64,000 bases of DNA, taken from Desulfosoma caldarium (GTDB lineage: Bacteria; Desulfobacterota; Syntrophobacteria; Syntrophobacterales; DSM-9756). Below the pieces are notes generated by a model. It was given only the letters and a program-made list of their open reading frames with translations, was not told the origin of the DNA and searched no databases. The position numbers were made by a program, and so were the translations under genes. The stretch lies in assembly GCF_003751385.1 (NCBI RefSeq), contig NZ_RJVA01000016.1, positions 115,340-179,339 on the forward strand, in the 5' to 3' direction. Below are positions 1 to 9,535 of the stretch, in pieces; position 1 is the stretch's first letter; every line of letters begins with the position of its first letter.

Positions 1-1
1 G

Positions 2-2776
2 GCCCTCAAGGAAAACTGGGCCCTGCGTTTCCGTCACGAAAGCCGGGCACAGTGTCTACGTGCCTTAGAGGACGGTGACGTGGAGGTGGTTCCGGCCATT
101 GCGGACGATTCAGAAGACGCCCACTTGTACCGATTCGCTCGAGAAACCGTCTTGGTGAATTGGGGCGTCCTCCTTGCCGCCAATGGGCATGCCATCCAAA
201 ACATCGTGGAACTGAACGGGAAGCGGATCGCTGTGCGGAGCGACGACATCTATGCTTCCGCGTTGGAGAAAATGCTGAACCGGTTTCAGCTTCAGGTGGA
301 ATTCCTAAAGGCCTCCTCTTACGATGCGGTGCGCTCCATGGTGGAACGCGGCGATGCGGACATGGGGCTTACTGACAGAATCTACGCCACGTATGCCCAA
401 AACCACCGCCCGGTGACGGCCACGCCCATCGTGGTGCACCCGGTCGAGCTCAAATTTGCCACATCGCTCAAGGCGCCGCCTGAGCTTGCCGAGACCATTG
501 ACGAGCATCTTAGAGCTTGGAAAGCCGACGAGAACTCCCCTTTTCACCAGGCCATGGTTCGTTGGTTGTTTATAACGAAAAAATCCCCTCGACACGGAAT
601 CCTACCACCCTTTTTCTATGCAATCCTCGCGGGCGTCGTGATTCTTACGACCATCATCTTTTTGCTTCGGTCCCAACTTCGCCAAAAGATTCAGCCCATT
701 CAAGATCTTCGTGATCAGCTTCATGCCGTGACCACACCACGGCGCGCCGCGGAAGCTGCCCTCGCCGAAGTCGAACACTGGTATCGTGCTATTTTCGAAA
801 CAGCGGGTGATGCTTTGATGATTCTTGATGAAAGAGGAATCATTTTGGAATGCAATCCTGCCGCATGCCGTTTGTTCAAAGCCTCGGAAGAGCAGATTCT
901 GGGCAAAACCCCCATGGATCTTTCGCCGGAAGTCCAACCGGACGGCAGTTTGTCCCATGAAAAGGGTGCGGTTTTTCTTGATTCCACTCTGGCGGGGTGT
1001 CCTCAACACTTTGAATGGGATCACGAAACCTTTGATGGCCAAGTCATCAAAGCGGAAGTACAGATGAACCTCACGTTTCAAGCAGGCCAGGCGCGCGTTT
1101 TGGCCTGTGTGCGCGATGTTTCTCATAAGGCGGCTCTCGAAATGGAGCGGGAAAAGCAGCGCGATTTCCTTCGAACGTTGCTGGACGGAATCCCCGGCGC
1201 CCTTTTCGTCATCGATTTACAAGGGCGTGTCATTTTCTGGAACAAATTGTGCGAGACACTTACCGGTCTTCCGCAGGAGCAAGTTCTCAACCGACCTTTG
1301 AACCTCAAGCCCCTTTTTAAAGGAAGAGATCTACCTGTGCCCGCTTTGCTTCTTTTAGAAATGACGCCGGAGGAGTTTCTTCAAAGATATCCCCATTGGA
1401 AGGCCCAGCCTATGCCTTTTCATTCCGATGGTATACAACTGACCGGAGAAATCGTCGTGCAAGGTCAAGAGCGTTACGTGGACATTGGGGCCGCGAGACT
1501 GAGAGATCGGCGCGGGGAGTTGTTGGGCATTGTGCAATGTGCAAGGGATATCACTCAGGAAGTCCAGATACAGAAGCAGATGCTGCATTCCCAAAAGATG
1601 GAAGCGGTGGGGAAGTTGTCCGCCGGTATCGCCCATGACTTCAATAACATTTTGACGATCATCTTGGGATGCTGTGACCTCTTGCTCACAAAATCGGACT
1701 TGGACTCGACGGCCAAAAAGCGTGTCGACGAAATCGAAAAGGCGGCCGAACGGGCCTCGAACCTGACCAGGCAGCTTTTGGTTTTCAGTCGAAAACAGGT
1801 CATGCAGCCGGTGCCCCTTGACTTCAACAAGCTCATCGAGGACCTCTGCCCTATTCTTCGCCGGGCCGTGGGTGAAGATATTGAAATCAGGCAAAGCTTG
1901 GGAAAAGATTTGTGGCCCGTGATGGCGGATCCGGTTTTTTTGGAACAAACGATGTTAAACCTTGTCATCAACGCCAGGGATGCCATGGCTTCTGGAGGGC
2001 GCATCACCATTGAAACGTGGAACGAGCCGGTCGTCGAAGCTCGCGATGCGGGTCTTTTTGTCATTCAACCGGGAGAATATGTCTGCCTTCGTGTGCGCGA
2101 CACGGGCCATGGAATCCCCCCGGAAATCCAACAGAGGATTTTTGAACCCTTTTTTACGACGAAATCCGAAGGCCGAGGCACCGGCCTTGGACTCGCTACC
2201 GTCTACGGCATCGTGAAACAGCTCGGAGGCTATATTGTGGTGGACAGCGCCGTGGGACAAGGGGCAGCATTTCAGATCTTTCTTCCTCGAAGCAAGGCCC
2301 AGCAACAGACCACCTCGAGCTCTTCAGCTCAGGTTTTCGACCTTCCCCAAGGTTTAGGAACCATCTTGGTTGTGGAGGATGAAGAGGCTTTGCGGGCAAT
2401 GGTTCAGGAGGTATTAACGGAAAACGGGTATCATGTGCTCACGGCGAGTCACGGTGCGGAAGCCCTGGAAGTCTTGGAACAAGCATCCAAAGTGGATCTG
2501 GTGTTGACGGATGTGGTTATGCCCGAAATGAACGGCGTCGCTCTGGCCCGCCACCTTGCGAAGAAAGCTCCCGGGGTGCCGATTCTCTTCATTTCCGGGT
2601 ACACGGACGATCAGCTGGCATACCGAGGCATCCTGCTGCCCGATGTGCACCTTCTGGCGAAACCCTTTAGCCCCCAAAAACTCCTTCAGACGGTGGGCCG
2701 CGTGCTCCACCGAAAATCCCGCTTATCTTCTCATGAGGCCAATGATCAAGGCCGCCCCCATGAAGGAGCGGCCTGA
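2..2776 (+). CDS. Hybrid sensor histidine kinase (SBP-PAS-PAS-HisKA-HATPase-REC), 5' end outside window
   Basis: The frame is open from base 2 with no stop, so the true start lies before the window; 924 codons are visible. Residue numbers count from base 2. The first ~195 residues resemble the second lobe of a periplasmic solute-binding (SBP_bac_3) sensor. A membrane segment follows at ~203-224 ([19 protein letters not shown]). Two PAS domains lie at ~257-375 and ~386-515. The HisKA box is [12 protein letters not shown] with phospho-acceptor His near 544. The ATPase shows an N-box ([10 protein letters not shown]), G1 (DTGHGIP), F (FEPFFTT) and G2 (GTGLGLA). A C-terminal receiver has the acceptor Asp in [11 protein letters not shown] near 837. 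Autophosphorylation followed by phosphotransfer to its own receiver is expected from the family. The ligand is unknown. No partner regulator lies downstream; a tRNA gene follows. Confidence 0.93.
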   Translation, partial: ALKENWALRFRHESRAQCLRALEDGDVEVVPAIADDSEDAHLYRFARETVLVNWGVLLAANGHAIQNIVELNGKRIAVRSDDIYASALEKMLNRFQLQVEFLKASSYDAVRSMVERGDADMGLTDRIYATYAQNHRPVTATPIVVHPVELKFATSLKAPPELAETIDEHLRAWKADENSPFHQAMVRWLFITKKSPRHGILPPFFYAILAGVVILTTIIFLLRSQLRQKIQPIQDLRDQLHAVTTPRRAAEAALAEVEHWYRAIFETAGDALMILDERGIILECNPAACRLFKASEEQILGKTPMDLSPEVQPDGSLSHEKGAVFLDSTLAGCPQHFEWDHETFDGQVIKAEVQMNLTFQAGQARVLACVRDVSHKAALEMEREKQRDFLRTLLDGIPGALFVIDLQGRVIFWNKLCETLTGLPQEQVLNRPLNLKPLFKGRDLPVPALLLLEMTPEEFLQRYPHWKAQPMPFHSDGIQLTGEIVVQGQERYVDIGAARLRDRRGELLGIVQCARDITQEVQIQKQMLHSQKMEAVGKLSAGIAHDFNNILTIILGCCDLLLTKSDLDSTAKKRVDEIEKAAERASNLTRQLLVFSRKQVMQPVPLDFNKLIEDLCPILRRAVGEDIEIRQSLGKDLWPVMADPVFLEQTMLNLVINARDAMASGGRITIETWNEPVVEARDAGLFVIQPGEYVCLRVRDTGHGIPPEIQQRIFEPFFTTKSEGRGTGLGLATVYGIVKQLGGYIVVDSAVGQGAAFQIFLPRSKAQQQTTSSSSAQVFDLPQGLGTILVVEDEEALRAMVQEVLTENGYHVLTASHGAEALEVLEQASKVDLVLTDVVMPEMNGVALARHLAKKAPGVPILFISGYTDDQLAYRGILLPDVHLLAKPFSPQKLLQTVGRVLHRKSRLSSHEANDQGRPHEGAA

Positions 2777-2778
2777 TC
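2744..2778 (+). terminator. Dyad at the 3' end of the sensor kinase gene
   Basis: The arms GATCAAGGCCGC (2744-2755) and GCGGCCTGATC (2768-2778) pair over 11 bp with one bulged A and overlap the stop codon. There is no long T-run, so intrinsic termination is only plausible. The tRNA-Pro gene on the other strand lies immediately downstream. Confidence 0.4.
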
Positions 2779-2791
2779 GGACCCTTTGAGG

Positions 2792-2868
2792 TGGTCGGGA
2801 CGACTGGATTTGAACCAGCGACCTCTGCGTCCCGAACGCAGCGCTCTCCCAAACTGAGCCACGTCCCG
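2792..2868 (-). tRNA. tRNA-Pro (anticodon CGG)
   Basis: Read on the minus strand, the 7-bp acceptor stem CGGGACG/CGTCCCG is perfect. The anticodon stem CTGCG/CGCAG carries the loop TTCGGGA, which gives anticodon CGG. The T arm contains GGTTCAAATCC. Discriminator A is followed by an encoded CCA, for 77 nt including CCA. It reads the proline codon CCG. Confidence 0.96.
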
Positions 2869-3252
2869 CCGGCGATTCTTCTAGCAGAACAGAGCTGCTC
2901 TGTCTAGCCTTTTCCGGTCATGGGACACCGTCCGCACCGTGGGCCGTTGGCCAAGGTTTGACCGCCCACACGATTGCATGGGCTCGCGGGGTTCACCTCT
3001 AGTCCCGAGACCGCGGTGGTGCTATAGGAAAAGAGAAACGTTTTTGGGGAAGCTCAAAACGTGTGTGCTGCGGTTTCCAAGGAAGGTTTTGCCCGCGTGC
3101 CCCAGGATCTGAGGCAGGAAGCAACGAGTCCAGGGAACGTCGCGTGTCCTTCAAGGGGGGCGTCGGTGCTGATTGAAACGAACGAAGAACCGGAACAGAG
3201 AAAAGAAAGCCTGGGTGTGCACAGGCCGACGCAGGATTTCCAAGAAGGGAGC

Positions 3253-5190
3253 ATGGAGGAAGGATCTTTCATCGAAGCCGAGAGTGCCGCCGGCCTGGGC
3301 CATGAAGCCGTTGCTAAAGCCGATGCTCTGGTGAACGCTGCCCAAGCATTGCACGTGGAGGTCCCACGGCTGCCCCATGAGCCCGGTGTCTACCTGTTTA
3401 AGGACGACCAGGGACACGTTCTTTACGTGGGCAAGGCACGCGATTTGCGAAAGCGCGTGGCGAGCTATCTGCGCAGCACCGACACCCTCCCCGTGAAAAC
3501 GCGGGCCTTGTTGAAAAACGCGTCCCATGTGGAATTCGTTGTCACCGGAAACGAAAAAGAAGCGCTCCTTTTGGAATCCAGTCTAATCAAGCGGTACCGG
3601 CCTCGATACAACGTGGTCCTGCGGGATGACAAGAACTACCCGGCCTTGAGGTTGGATCCCCGAGAACCCTATCCGCGCTTGTCCGTGGTGCGCCGTTTTG
3701 AAAAGGACGGCGCACTCTATTTCGGCCCCTACCATGCCGCGCACGCCTTGCGGGAGACCCTCAAGGTGCTGCACAAAGTTTTTCCTTTGCGCTTGTGCAA
3801 GTCTTCCAAGCTCATCCCTCGAGATCGCCCCTGCCTCAACCACTCCCTGGGGCGATGCCTGGGCGCCTGTGCCGGTAAAGTGTCTCAGGAAGAGTACCGG
3901 CGCATGGTGGATGAAGTCATTTTATTTCTTCAAGGCAAAACGCACAAACTGCAAAGGCTGCTCAAGGAACGAATGCACCAGGCCGCCGAAGCGCTGGATT
4001 TTGAAAGAGCGGCCTTTTATCGAGACCGCCTGCAGTCCATCGAAGAACTTCAGGAATCACAGCATATTGTTTCCAGCCGCCTGGTGGATCAGGACGTGCT
4101 GGGATGCGTTCACGAAGACGACCGATGGACCGTGGTGGTGCTGTTTGTGCGCCGTGGCGCCATGGTGGGCCAGAGGACGTATCGTCTGCAGGAGATTTCC
4201 GGGGATTTACCCGAGGTTCTCGCTTCTTTCGTGCAACAGTTCTACGGCCCAGGCCGCTGGATTCCCGATGAAATTATCGTTCCCATGGAGCTGGACGGTC
4301 AGGAAGCCCTTGAGGAATGGCTCTCGGAGGTTCGGGGAAAACGCGTGCGGCTGTGGGCTGCGCAGCGGGGTTTACGCCGAGCCTTGCTGGATATGGCCCA
4401 CAAAAACGCGCTGGAACAGCATCGAAGCCACGCAGAAGGGGGTGAGCCGCTCGACGCGATTCTGCAAAAGATCATGGAAATTTTTCAGTTGCCTCGCCTC
4501 CCCCGCGTCATTGTGTGTGTGGACATTTCCAACATGACGGGCCGCCATGCGGTGGGATCGGCGGTCACGTTCGTGGATGGACGGCCTCGACCTTCTCTTT
4601 ATCGCCGTTTTGCCATACGGAGCTTTTCCCAACCCGATGACCCGGGCATGATGGCGGAAACCGTGGAACGGCTCCTGGCTTCACGCCGTCGTGGGGCGGC
4701 CACCATAGATCTTCTGGTTCTGGACGGCGGGAAGAGCCAGCTTCATCGCATTGCTCAGCTTCTGGAAAACATGGGGCTTCGCGAAACGTTGCCGATTCTG
4801 GCCCTGGCCAAGGAAAAGGATAAGGACGTGGGGCCCGAAGGCCGTGGGTTTTATGAAAAGGTGTATGTTCCGGGGCGAAAAAATCCCGTGTTTTTGTCTC
4901 GCCATCCCGAAGTGCTTCACTTTTTTCAGCGCCTGCGCGATGAAGCGCATCGGTTCGCCATCGGCGGCTACAAGCATCGGCATCGCAAGGAACTACTGGC
5001 CTCCGCGCTGGACGATGTCAAGGGTTTGGGACGAAAGCGCAAACAGGCGCTTTTAGCCCATTTTGGTGACGTGGAGAGCCTGCGCCGAGCCACTTTGGAA
5101 GACCTTAAGCATGTTCCCGGCCTTCCTGAGCCCGTCGCTCGAAACATCGTCGAACATTTCAGGAAACACTCTGACCCCAAAGGGGCCTGA
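3253..5190 (+). CDS. uvrC: Excinuclease ABC subunit C
   Basis: UvrC makes the dual incisions in UvrABC nucleotide excision repair. The GIY-YIG nuclease begins at LPHEPGVYLF and continues through VLYVGKARDLRKRVASYL. A Cys cluster (RPCLNHSLGRCLGACAGK plus an upstream LRLCKSS) matches the cysteines known to ligate an Fe-S cluster in UvrC. A UVR motif (LDFERAAFYRDRLQSIEEL) comes next, then the RNase H-like second nuclease (VCVDISNMTGRHAVGSAV and LLVLDGGKSQLH). A C-terminal helix-hairpin-helix pair (VKGLGRKRKQALLAHFG, HVPGLPEPVARNI) ends the protein. The start is uncertain. ATG 3253 has AGAAGG 4 nt upstream and leaves ~39 residues before the nuclease. GTG 3166 (preceded by AAGGGGGG) and GTG 3061 are also in frame. 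The gene appears to stand alone. Confidence 0.96.
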   Translation: MEEGSFIEAESAAGLGHEAVAKADALVNAAQALHVEVPRLPHEPGVYLFKDDQGHVLYVGKARDLRKRVASYLRSTDTLPVKTRALLKNASHVEFVVTGNEKEALLLESSLIKRYRPRYNVVLRDDKNYPALRLDPREPYPRLSVVRRFEKDGALYFGPYHAAHALRETLKVLHKVFPLRLCKSSKLIPRDRPCLNHSLGRCLGACAGKVSQEEYRRMVDEVILFLQGKTHKLQRLLKERMHQAAEALDFERAAFYRDRLQSIEELQESQHIVSSRLVDQDVLGCVHEDDRWTVVVLFVRRGAMVGQRTYRLQEISGDLPEVLASFVQQFYGPGRWIPDEIIVPMELDGQEALEEWLSEVRGKRVRLWAAQRGLRRALLDMAHKNALEQHRSHAEGGEPLDAILQKIMEIFQLPRLPRVIVCVDISNMTGRHAVGSAVTFVDGRPRPSLYRRFAIRSFSQPDDPGMMAETVERLLASRRRGAATIDLLVLDGGKSQLHRIAQLLENMGLRETLPILALAKEKDKDVGPEGRGFYEKVYVPGRKNPVFLSRHPEVLHFFQRLRDEAHRFAIGGYKHRHRKELLASALDDVKGLGRKRKQALLAHFGDVESLRRATLEDLKHVPGLPEPVARNIVEHFRKHSDPKGA

Positions 5191-5886
5191 TTCCCGTCTT
5201 CGACCCGCCTCTTTAGAGCGTGTTTGGGTCATGAACGAAACCCGGCTAATGGAAAAAAGAGTGCCGGCAGGAGCGGTGAGCCTTTTGAAGAACGTCTCAA
5301 ATCCGGCGCTGCACTTCCCAGCCCGTCGAAGGGACAACCTTCGGCCGTCCGAGTCGGCTGACTCAGGATCGGGTGGATGGCACACCGGGAATCAATGGCG
5401 AGGCGGTTTTCGATCCATCGGGTTCAAGCCGGCCTTCATGGTTCCGCTACGGCCTGAGCTTTTTTCACGAACTCATTAATGGACGTTGCCAGCAGCGCTG
5501 CGTTGGGGAGATTTTTCAACGTGTCCGGATATTCGATGTCCCGAACCGTGTGACGAATCGATCCAGGTCCAGTCTCGAACCGGGCTTTCCGAGCCCCAAC
5601 AAGCAGCCACCGGCTGCCTTGACCAGGCCCTTGACGAAGCCCCTTTTGCATGCCCTACTGGAGACCTTCGTCGAGGCCTTCTCTGTTGATAAATGCTTAG
5701 GCTGCGGATTCGATCATGATGTGTTTCCCTCTGATGCAAAGCTGAAGGGGAAGGTCCTGACCAACCGAAGCAGAAAGCAGCGCCATGCCGATCAAAAGGC
5801 TCCCTTTGTTTCTGCCTTGCGAACCGGATTTGGAAAGGATTAATTTGAGGCTATTGTAGAGCTTCTCCCCGCCACGGCGACCGTCT
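5191..5886. other. Gene-poor gap after uvrC
   Basis: I see no supported gene in these ~700 bp. A 156-codon plus-strand frame (5373-5843) and a 71-codon minus-strand frame (5436-5651) are open. Neither has a clear ribosome-binding site or a fold I recognise. The minus frame ends in a plausible amphipathic tail (NLPNAALLATSINEFVKKA), so a decayed gene fragment is possible. Confidence 0.4.
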
Positions 5887-6420
5887 CTAGGGGCTGCTTT
5901 TTAAAAATTCCGTTGGCTCTTCATGTGTGAGCCGCAAAAGCTTTGTCGCCATTTTCTGCAAGTCCTTGTCTTTAAGTGAGGCAATGAATTCCTTTTCGGC
6001 GTCTGTGAGTTTCCTCAAGAGTGGTTTTTTCTTTCTTTTCGGAGCCTTTTTGGGTTTTATTTTTTGCAGCCTTTTGTAATTGGCGTCCAGGATCGCGGAA
6101 ACCTCTTCGATTTCGCCGACGCGAACGCGAATCTCTGCGACGACGCGACGCCCCCACCGTTCGTTGATGCGTCGCACAAGGGCTTCCTTGTTCAGTTCCA
6201 AGTGGTGTTTCCAAACACTGTCCCGTGCCACGACGACGAGGCGTCCGTTTTTCAGGGATCGAGGCGCACAGTGGCGCGCCACGCTCTCCCCCACCAGGTC
6301 TTTCCATTCTCCAAGGGGCTTGGATGCAAAGGACGGCTGCTGAGCCAGCACCTCTTTGATGAACTGCCCCAGAGGAACGGCTTGAGGGTTTGACGTTCTT
6401 TTCTGTAGGTCTTTCGGCAT
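5887..6420 (-). CDS. DUF721/DciA family protein
   Basis: A 177-residue protein whose N-terminal half fits the DUF721 (DciA) pattern: PLGQFIKEVLAQQPSFASK, then WKDLVGESVARHCAPRSLKNG, LVVVARDSVWKHHLELNKEAL and INERWGRRVVAEIRVRVG. DciA is the ancestral loader/operator of the DnaB replicative helicase in bacteria without DnaC/DnaI, and the domain is KH-like. The C-terminal half here is a Lys-rich, probably flexible segment (KIKPKKAPKRKKKP) followed by a short helical tail (LTDAEKEFIASLKDKDLQKM). It stands alone, 50 bp from the divergent tRNA-Arg gene. The family call is good. The helicase-loading role is inferred from the family. Confidence 0.82.
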   Translation of the reverse strand: MPKDLQKRTSNPQAVPLGQFIKEVLAQQPSFASKPLGEWKDLVGESVARHCAPRSLKNGRLVVVARDSVWKHHLELNKEALVRRINERWGRRVVAEIRVRVGEIEEVSAILDANYKRLQKIKPKKAPKRKKKPLLRKLTDAEKEFIASLKDKDLQKMATKLLRLTHEEPTEFLKSSP

Positions 6421-6470
6421 ACTTGCAATGCTCCCCTTCCTATGCTATGAGCGAGCAGCTTTTTCTGAGG

Positions 6471-6547
6471 GCCCCCGTAGCTCAGGAGGATAGAGCACAG
6501 GATTCCTAATCCTGGTGCCGCAGGTTCGAATCCTGCCGGGGGCACCA
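6471..6547 (+). tRNA. tRNA-Arg (anticodon CCT)
   Basis: The acceptor stem GCCCCCG/CGGGGGC is perfect. The anticodon stem CAGGA/TCCTG carries the loop TTCCTAA, giving anticodon CCT. The T arm contains GGTTCGAATCC. Discriminator A and an encoded CCA end the gene. It decodes AGG. tRNA genes are common integration targets, but I see no integrase nearby. Confidence 0.96.
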
Positions 6548-6856
6548 CCGAGCCCTTTGGGCGAACGACACTCCAGTCAGGAAAGTCCCCTTGCACACGC
6601 CTCTCGAGGGTCCGCGTTTTGTCAAGCCGTGCATGGTCATCATCATCCTTTGTGGAACCGGCGCAAAGGGCGGTGTCTGAGCTCGCGGCGTGCGCTGCTC
6701 CTTCAGAAGACCTCTCCCCGTCAGTGGTCTGCAAGGCTCGCATGGTTGAGTCCTGGGCGGCATCGCTTGAGCTGGATTCCGCAAGCCTTCTTTTCGCGAG
6801 CCGTTCAGAGTCCCTTTCCATTTCAGAGAGCCATTCAGCGATGAAACCAATCCATT
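6548..6856. other. Gap between tRNA-Arg and the kinase remnant
   Basis: No gene is supported. Minus-strand frames running over the tRNA are the usual artefact of reading through a tRNA gene (they contain PRQDSNLR). No terminator or repeat stands out. Confidence 0.45.
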
Positions 6857-7160
6857 TCACCCAAAAGGCTGCGGTTCTTCAAGAGGCAGCCAGATGGTGA
6901 ATTCCGTGTCCTGGCCCATTTGACTTTGCCCACCAATCATGCCGCCGTGGCGGGTCACCATGCTGTAGACCACAGCCAGGCCCCCATACCTGTGCCCTTC
7001 CCCACGTCTTTGGTCGAGAAGAAAGGCTAAAAGATTTTTCGAGGTTTTCTGAAGGCACGCCGCACCCGGTATCCTTGACGCGGCGCTCCGCGCCGAGCCC
7101 ATGGGTGCCTTCGCGGTGCATGGATAGGGCCGCTCGGGGTGACACGGTGATGGCCCCTTC
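6857..7160 (-). pseudogene. Decayed histidine kinase, C-terminal ATPase remnant
   Basis: Fragments of a histidine kinase catalytic domain occur in two minus-strand frames. One frame has VKDTGCGVPSENLEKSF (G1 box, near 7079-7030). Another has YGGLAVVYSMVTRHGGMIGG then DTEFTIWLPLEEPQPFG (G2 box and last strand, 6985-6860). Between them the frame shifts and the F/G2 region is scrambled. No dimerisation domain or start can be joined to it. The end of the protein looks like that of the sensor kinase at the window start, but it is clearly another gene. It is non-functional as sequenced, barring sequencing errors. Confidence 0.75.
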
Positions 7161-7538
7161 AGCTTCCGTTCCAAAAAATATCCCAGCCCAATGGCCGCAC
7201 TCATTCCCAAAACGCTCAACCTCGCAAAAAGCATGATTTCTCCTTGTTGCGGGCATCAGCATAAGGATTTTCCAGGACCCCACAGACAGATCGTGGACCA
7301 CGGAGGCTTGATGGGTCCCCATGCGCGTGAAGGCCAAGGCGGACGCTCTTTAAAAGAATAACCCCATGAGCGGCCTTTTTTAGGCAAAAGAATCGTTCGG
7401 AAACGGGCATGGCCTTGCGTTGAACGCGAGAGGTTACTGGCTTCAGCATTGGGTCTCTTGAACAATAGCGCCGTTCTGTTATGATTCGCCAACACAATGC
7501 GGGGAAACATTTTTACGGCGCGGCCAAAGGAGACGAAG

Positions 7539-8285
7539 ATGCCCCAGGGCACGGTGGACCTCAAAGCGGTTATTTTCGATTTCGACGGCGTACTTGTTGA
7601 TTCGGAACCCCTTCATTACCAAGCCTTTTGCGACGTTTTGACTCCCATGGGTTTGGCGCACTCCTACGACGTCTACCTCGAGCGTTACATTGGATTTGAT
7701 GATCGGGATGCCCTGCGCGCCATCTTTCAGGATGCCGGTCGGCCTCTAACTCCCGAACTTTTTGAACACCTGCTGCAAGCGAAAGAAGCCGCCTTTCAAA
7801 GAATCGTCTCGCATGGTGTGGTGCCCTTTGCCGGAGCCAGGGAACTCGTCAAAGAGCTTTACGAAGCTCGCCTGCCCTTGGCCATTGCTTCGGGAGCCAA
7901 AACCACAGAGATTTGCCTTATTCTCCGCACCCTGAACCTGCTGGAGGCCTTTTCCGTCATTGTGTCGGCCGATGATGTCCAGGCGGGAAAACCGCATCCA
8001 GAAACGTACCAACGGGCCGTTGAGGCGCTTTATGCGGCCCACCCTGCCCTTGGCCACGACGCCACATCCAACGGAGCCTCCCCTCGAGGTGTTGTGGTGG
8101 TGGAGGACACGCCCGCAGGGATTCAGGCGGCTCGAGCCGCCGGCCTTTTCGTGGTGGCCGTGGCCCACACCTATCCTGCGGGCGAGCTTCATCAGGCCCA
8201 GTGGACGGTGCCTCGCCTTTCGGACCTTTCCCTGGACCGCCTTCGCCATGTTCTGAAGACCCACGCACCGTCGCCCCTTTCATGA
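7539..8285 (+). CDS. HAD-superfamily hydrolase, beta-phosphoglucomutase/phosphatase-like
   Basis: A 248-residue class I HAD phosphatase. Motif I is VIFDFDGVLVDSE near the N-terminus, with the nucleophile and acid/base Asp pair. A helical cap follows (YIGFDDRDALRAIFQDAG). Motif II is LAIASGA, motif III is the Lys in AGKPHPETY, and motif IV is VVVVEDTPAGIQAARAAG. The family dephosphorylates or isomerises small phosphorylated metabolites such as sugar phosphates. The substrate cannot be read from sequence. ATG 7539 is chosen because AAAGGAG lies 6 nt upstream; an earlier in-frame ATG at 7497 has no such site. The next gene starts ~36 bp downstream on the same strand, so the two may be co-transcribed. 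Confidence 0.9.
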   Translation: MPQGTVDLKAVIFDFDGVLVDSEPLHYQAFCDVLTPMGLAHSYDVYLERYIGFDDRDALRAIFQDAGRPLTPELFEHLLQAKEAAFQRIVSHGVVPFAGARELVKELYEARLPLAIASGAKTTEICLILRTLNLLEAFSVIVSADDVQAGKPHPETYQRAVEALYAAHPALGHDATSNGASPRGVVVVEDTPAGIQAARAAGLFVVAVAHTYPAGELHQAQWTVPRLSDLSLDRLRHVLKTHAPSPLS

Positions 8286-8321
8286 ACCGACGCATGACGC
8301 TTTTAGATGAGAGGAAAAGCC

Positions 8322-9518
8322 ATGCTTCTCGTGCCTTCTTCGGAAATCGCTGCACGGATCGTCGCCTTTCAGCGCCTGCTGGGTTCCCAGCAGGTGGATG
8401 CCGCGCTCATTCGGCAAAACACGGATCTTTACTATTTTTCAGGAACCGTGCAAGACGCTTTCCTGATTATTCCGGCTTCGGGCCCACCCGTCTTTGCTGT
8501 GCGCCGCGATGTGCAAAGAGCCGAACAACAAACTCCTCTGAGGCCCGTGATTCCTCTGGAAAGTCTTAAACAGCTGCCTTCTCTGGTCGACGAAGCCACC
8601 GGGCGTTCATCCCCTCGCACGCTAGGCATGGAACTGGACGTGTTGCCCACCAACACGTTTTTTTTCTTTGACGAAAAACTCTTTCCCAAGGACCGCTTAG
8701 TGGACGTGAGCGGCCTTATTCGGCACACGCGGAGCCTAAAGTCATCCTGGGAACTGGACATGATGCGCGGCGCGGCGCGAATTTCCGACACTGTCGCTCG
8801 CGCCGTCCCACAGTTTCTTCGTGAAGGCGTGCGAGAATGGGACCTTTTAGCAGAACTGGAAAGAACGGCCCGCTTGGCGGGCCATTTGGGATTTTCCAGA
8901 GTGCGCGGATTCAATCTGGAAATCTTTTTTGGGCATGTCCTTTCCGGGCCGGAAGCTGCCGAAGCGCCTTACGCCGATCACCCCACGGGAGGGCCAGGAA
9001 TCAGCCCGGCTTTCAGTCAAGGGTCCGGGTTTCGGACCCTACGCCGAGGAGACTTGGTTAGTGTGGACACCATGTTGAACCATAACGGCTACTTGAACGA
9101 TCAGACGCGCAACTTCAGCCTTGGGCCTCCCCATGCGGTCCTGCAGGATCGTTATGCCCTATGCCGGGAACTGCACTTGTGGCTTCGGGAACATGCCGTG
9201 CCCGGAGCCGTCACGGGCGAGCTGTATGATCAGCTGCTGGACGTGGTTCGAAAAGCCGACCGGTTGGAACACTTCATGGGCCCCAATGACAGCGGTGTTT
9301 CTTTTCTTGGGCACGGGCTGGGATTGGAAGTGGACGAGTTTCCTTTTATCGCCAAGGGCCAAAAGACGGTGCTGCGCGAAGGCATGACCTTTGCCTTTGA
9401 ACCCAAGTGGGTGGTTCCGGGCATCGGTGTGGCGGGCTTTGAGAACACCTACGTGGTGACGGAGCATGGAGCCGAAACCTTAAATGTCACCCCGGAGGAT
9501 CTGGTCATCCTTCCCTGA
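8322..9518 (+). CDS. M24-family metallopeptidase (Xaa-Pro aminopeptidase-like)
   Basis: About 398 residues. A creatinase/prolidase N-terminal domain (VDAALIRQNTDLYYFSGTVQ) is followed by a pita-bread M24 catalytic domain. Metal ligands are recognisable: Asp in VSVDTMLNHNG, Asp in YLNDQTRNFSLG, His in FLGHGLGLEVDEFP, Glu in TFAFEPKWV and Glu in GFENTYVVTE. Family members remove an N-terminal residue preceding proline, or cleave Xaa-Pro dipeptides, in the cytoplasm. ATG 8322 is preferred over ATG 8307 because GAGAGGAAAA sits just upstream. The gene ends 17 bp from the convergent plsB gene. Confidence 0.9.
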   Translation: MLLVPSSEIAARIVAFQRLLGSQQVDAALIRQNTDLYYFSGTVQDAFLIIPASGPPVFAVRRDVQRAEQQTPLRPVIPLESLKQLPSLVDEATGRSSPRTLGMELDVLPTNTFFFFDEKLFPKDRLVDVSGLIRHTRSLKSSWELDMMRGAARISDTVARAVPQFLREGVREWDLLAELERTARLAGHLGFSRVRGFNLEIFFGHVLSGPEAAEAPYADHPTGGPGISPAFSQGSGFRTLRRGDLVSVDTMLNHNGYLNDQTRNFSLGPPHAVLQDRYALCRELHLWLREHAVPGAVTGELYDQLLDVVRKADRLEHFMGPNDSGVSFLGHGLGLEVDEFPFIAKGQKTVLREGMTFAFEPKWVVPGIGVAGFENTYVVTEHGAETLNVTPEDLVILP

Positions 9519-9535
9519 CCGCAAGTTCTGGCGCT

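Noticed and set aside
3698..4537. 279-codon plus-strand ORF inside uvrC
   Set aside because: It is an out-of-frame shadow of uvrC, rich in Trp/Cys/Arg.
5373..5843. 156-codon ORF after uvrC
   Set aside because: It has no ribosome-binding site, odd composition and no recognised fold. I keep it only as part of the gap description.
6506..6850. Minus-strand ORF over tRNA-Arg
   Set aside because: It contains the PRQDSNLR string typical of reading through a tRNA gene and has no ribosome-binding site.
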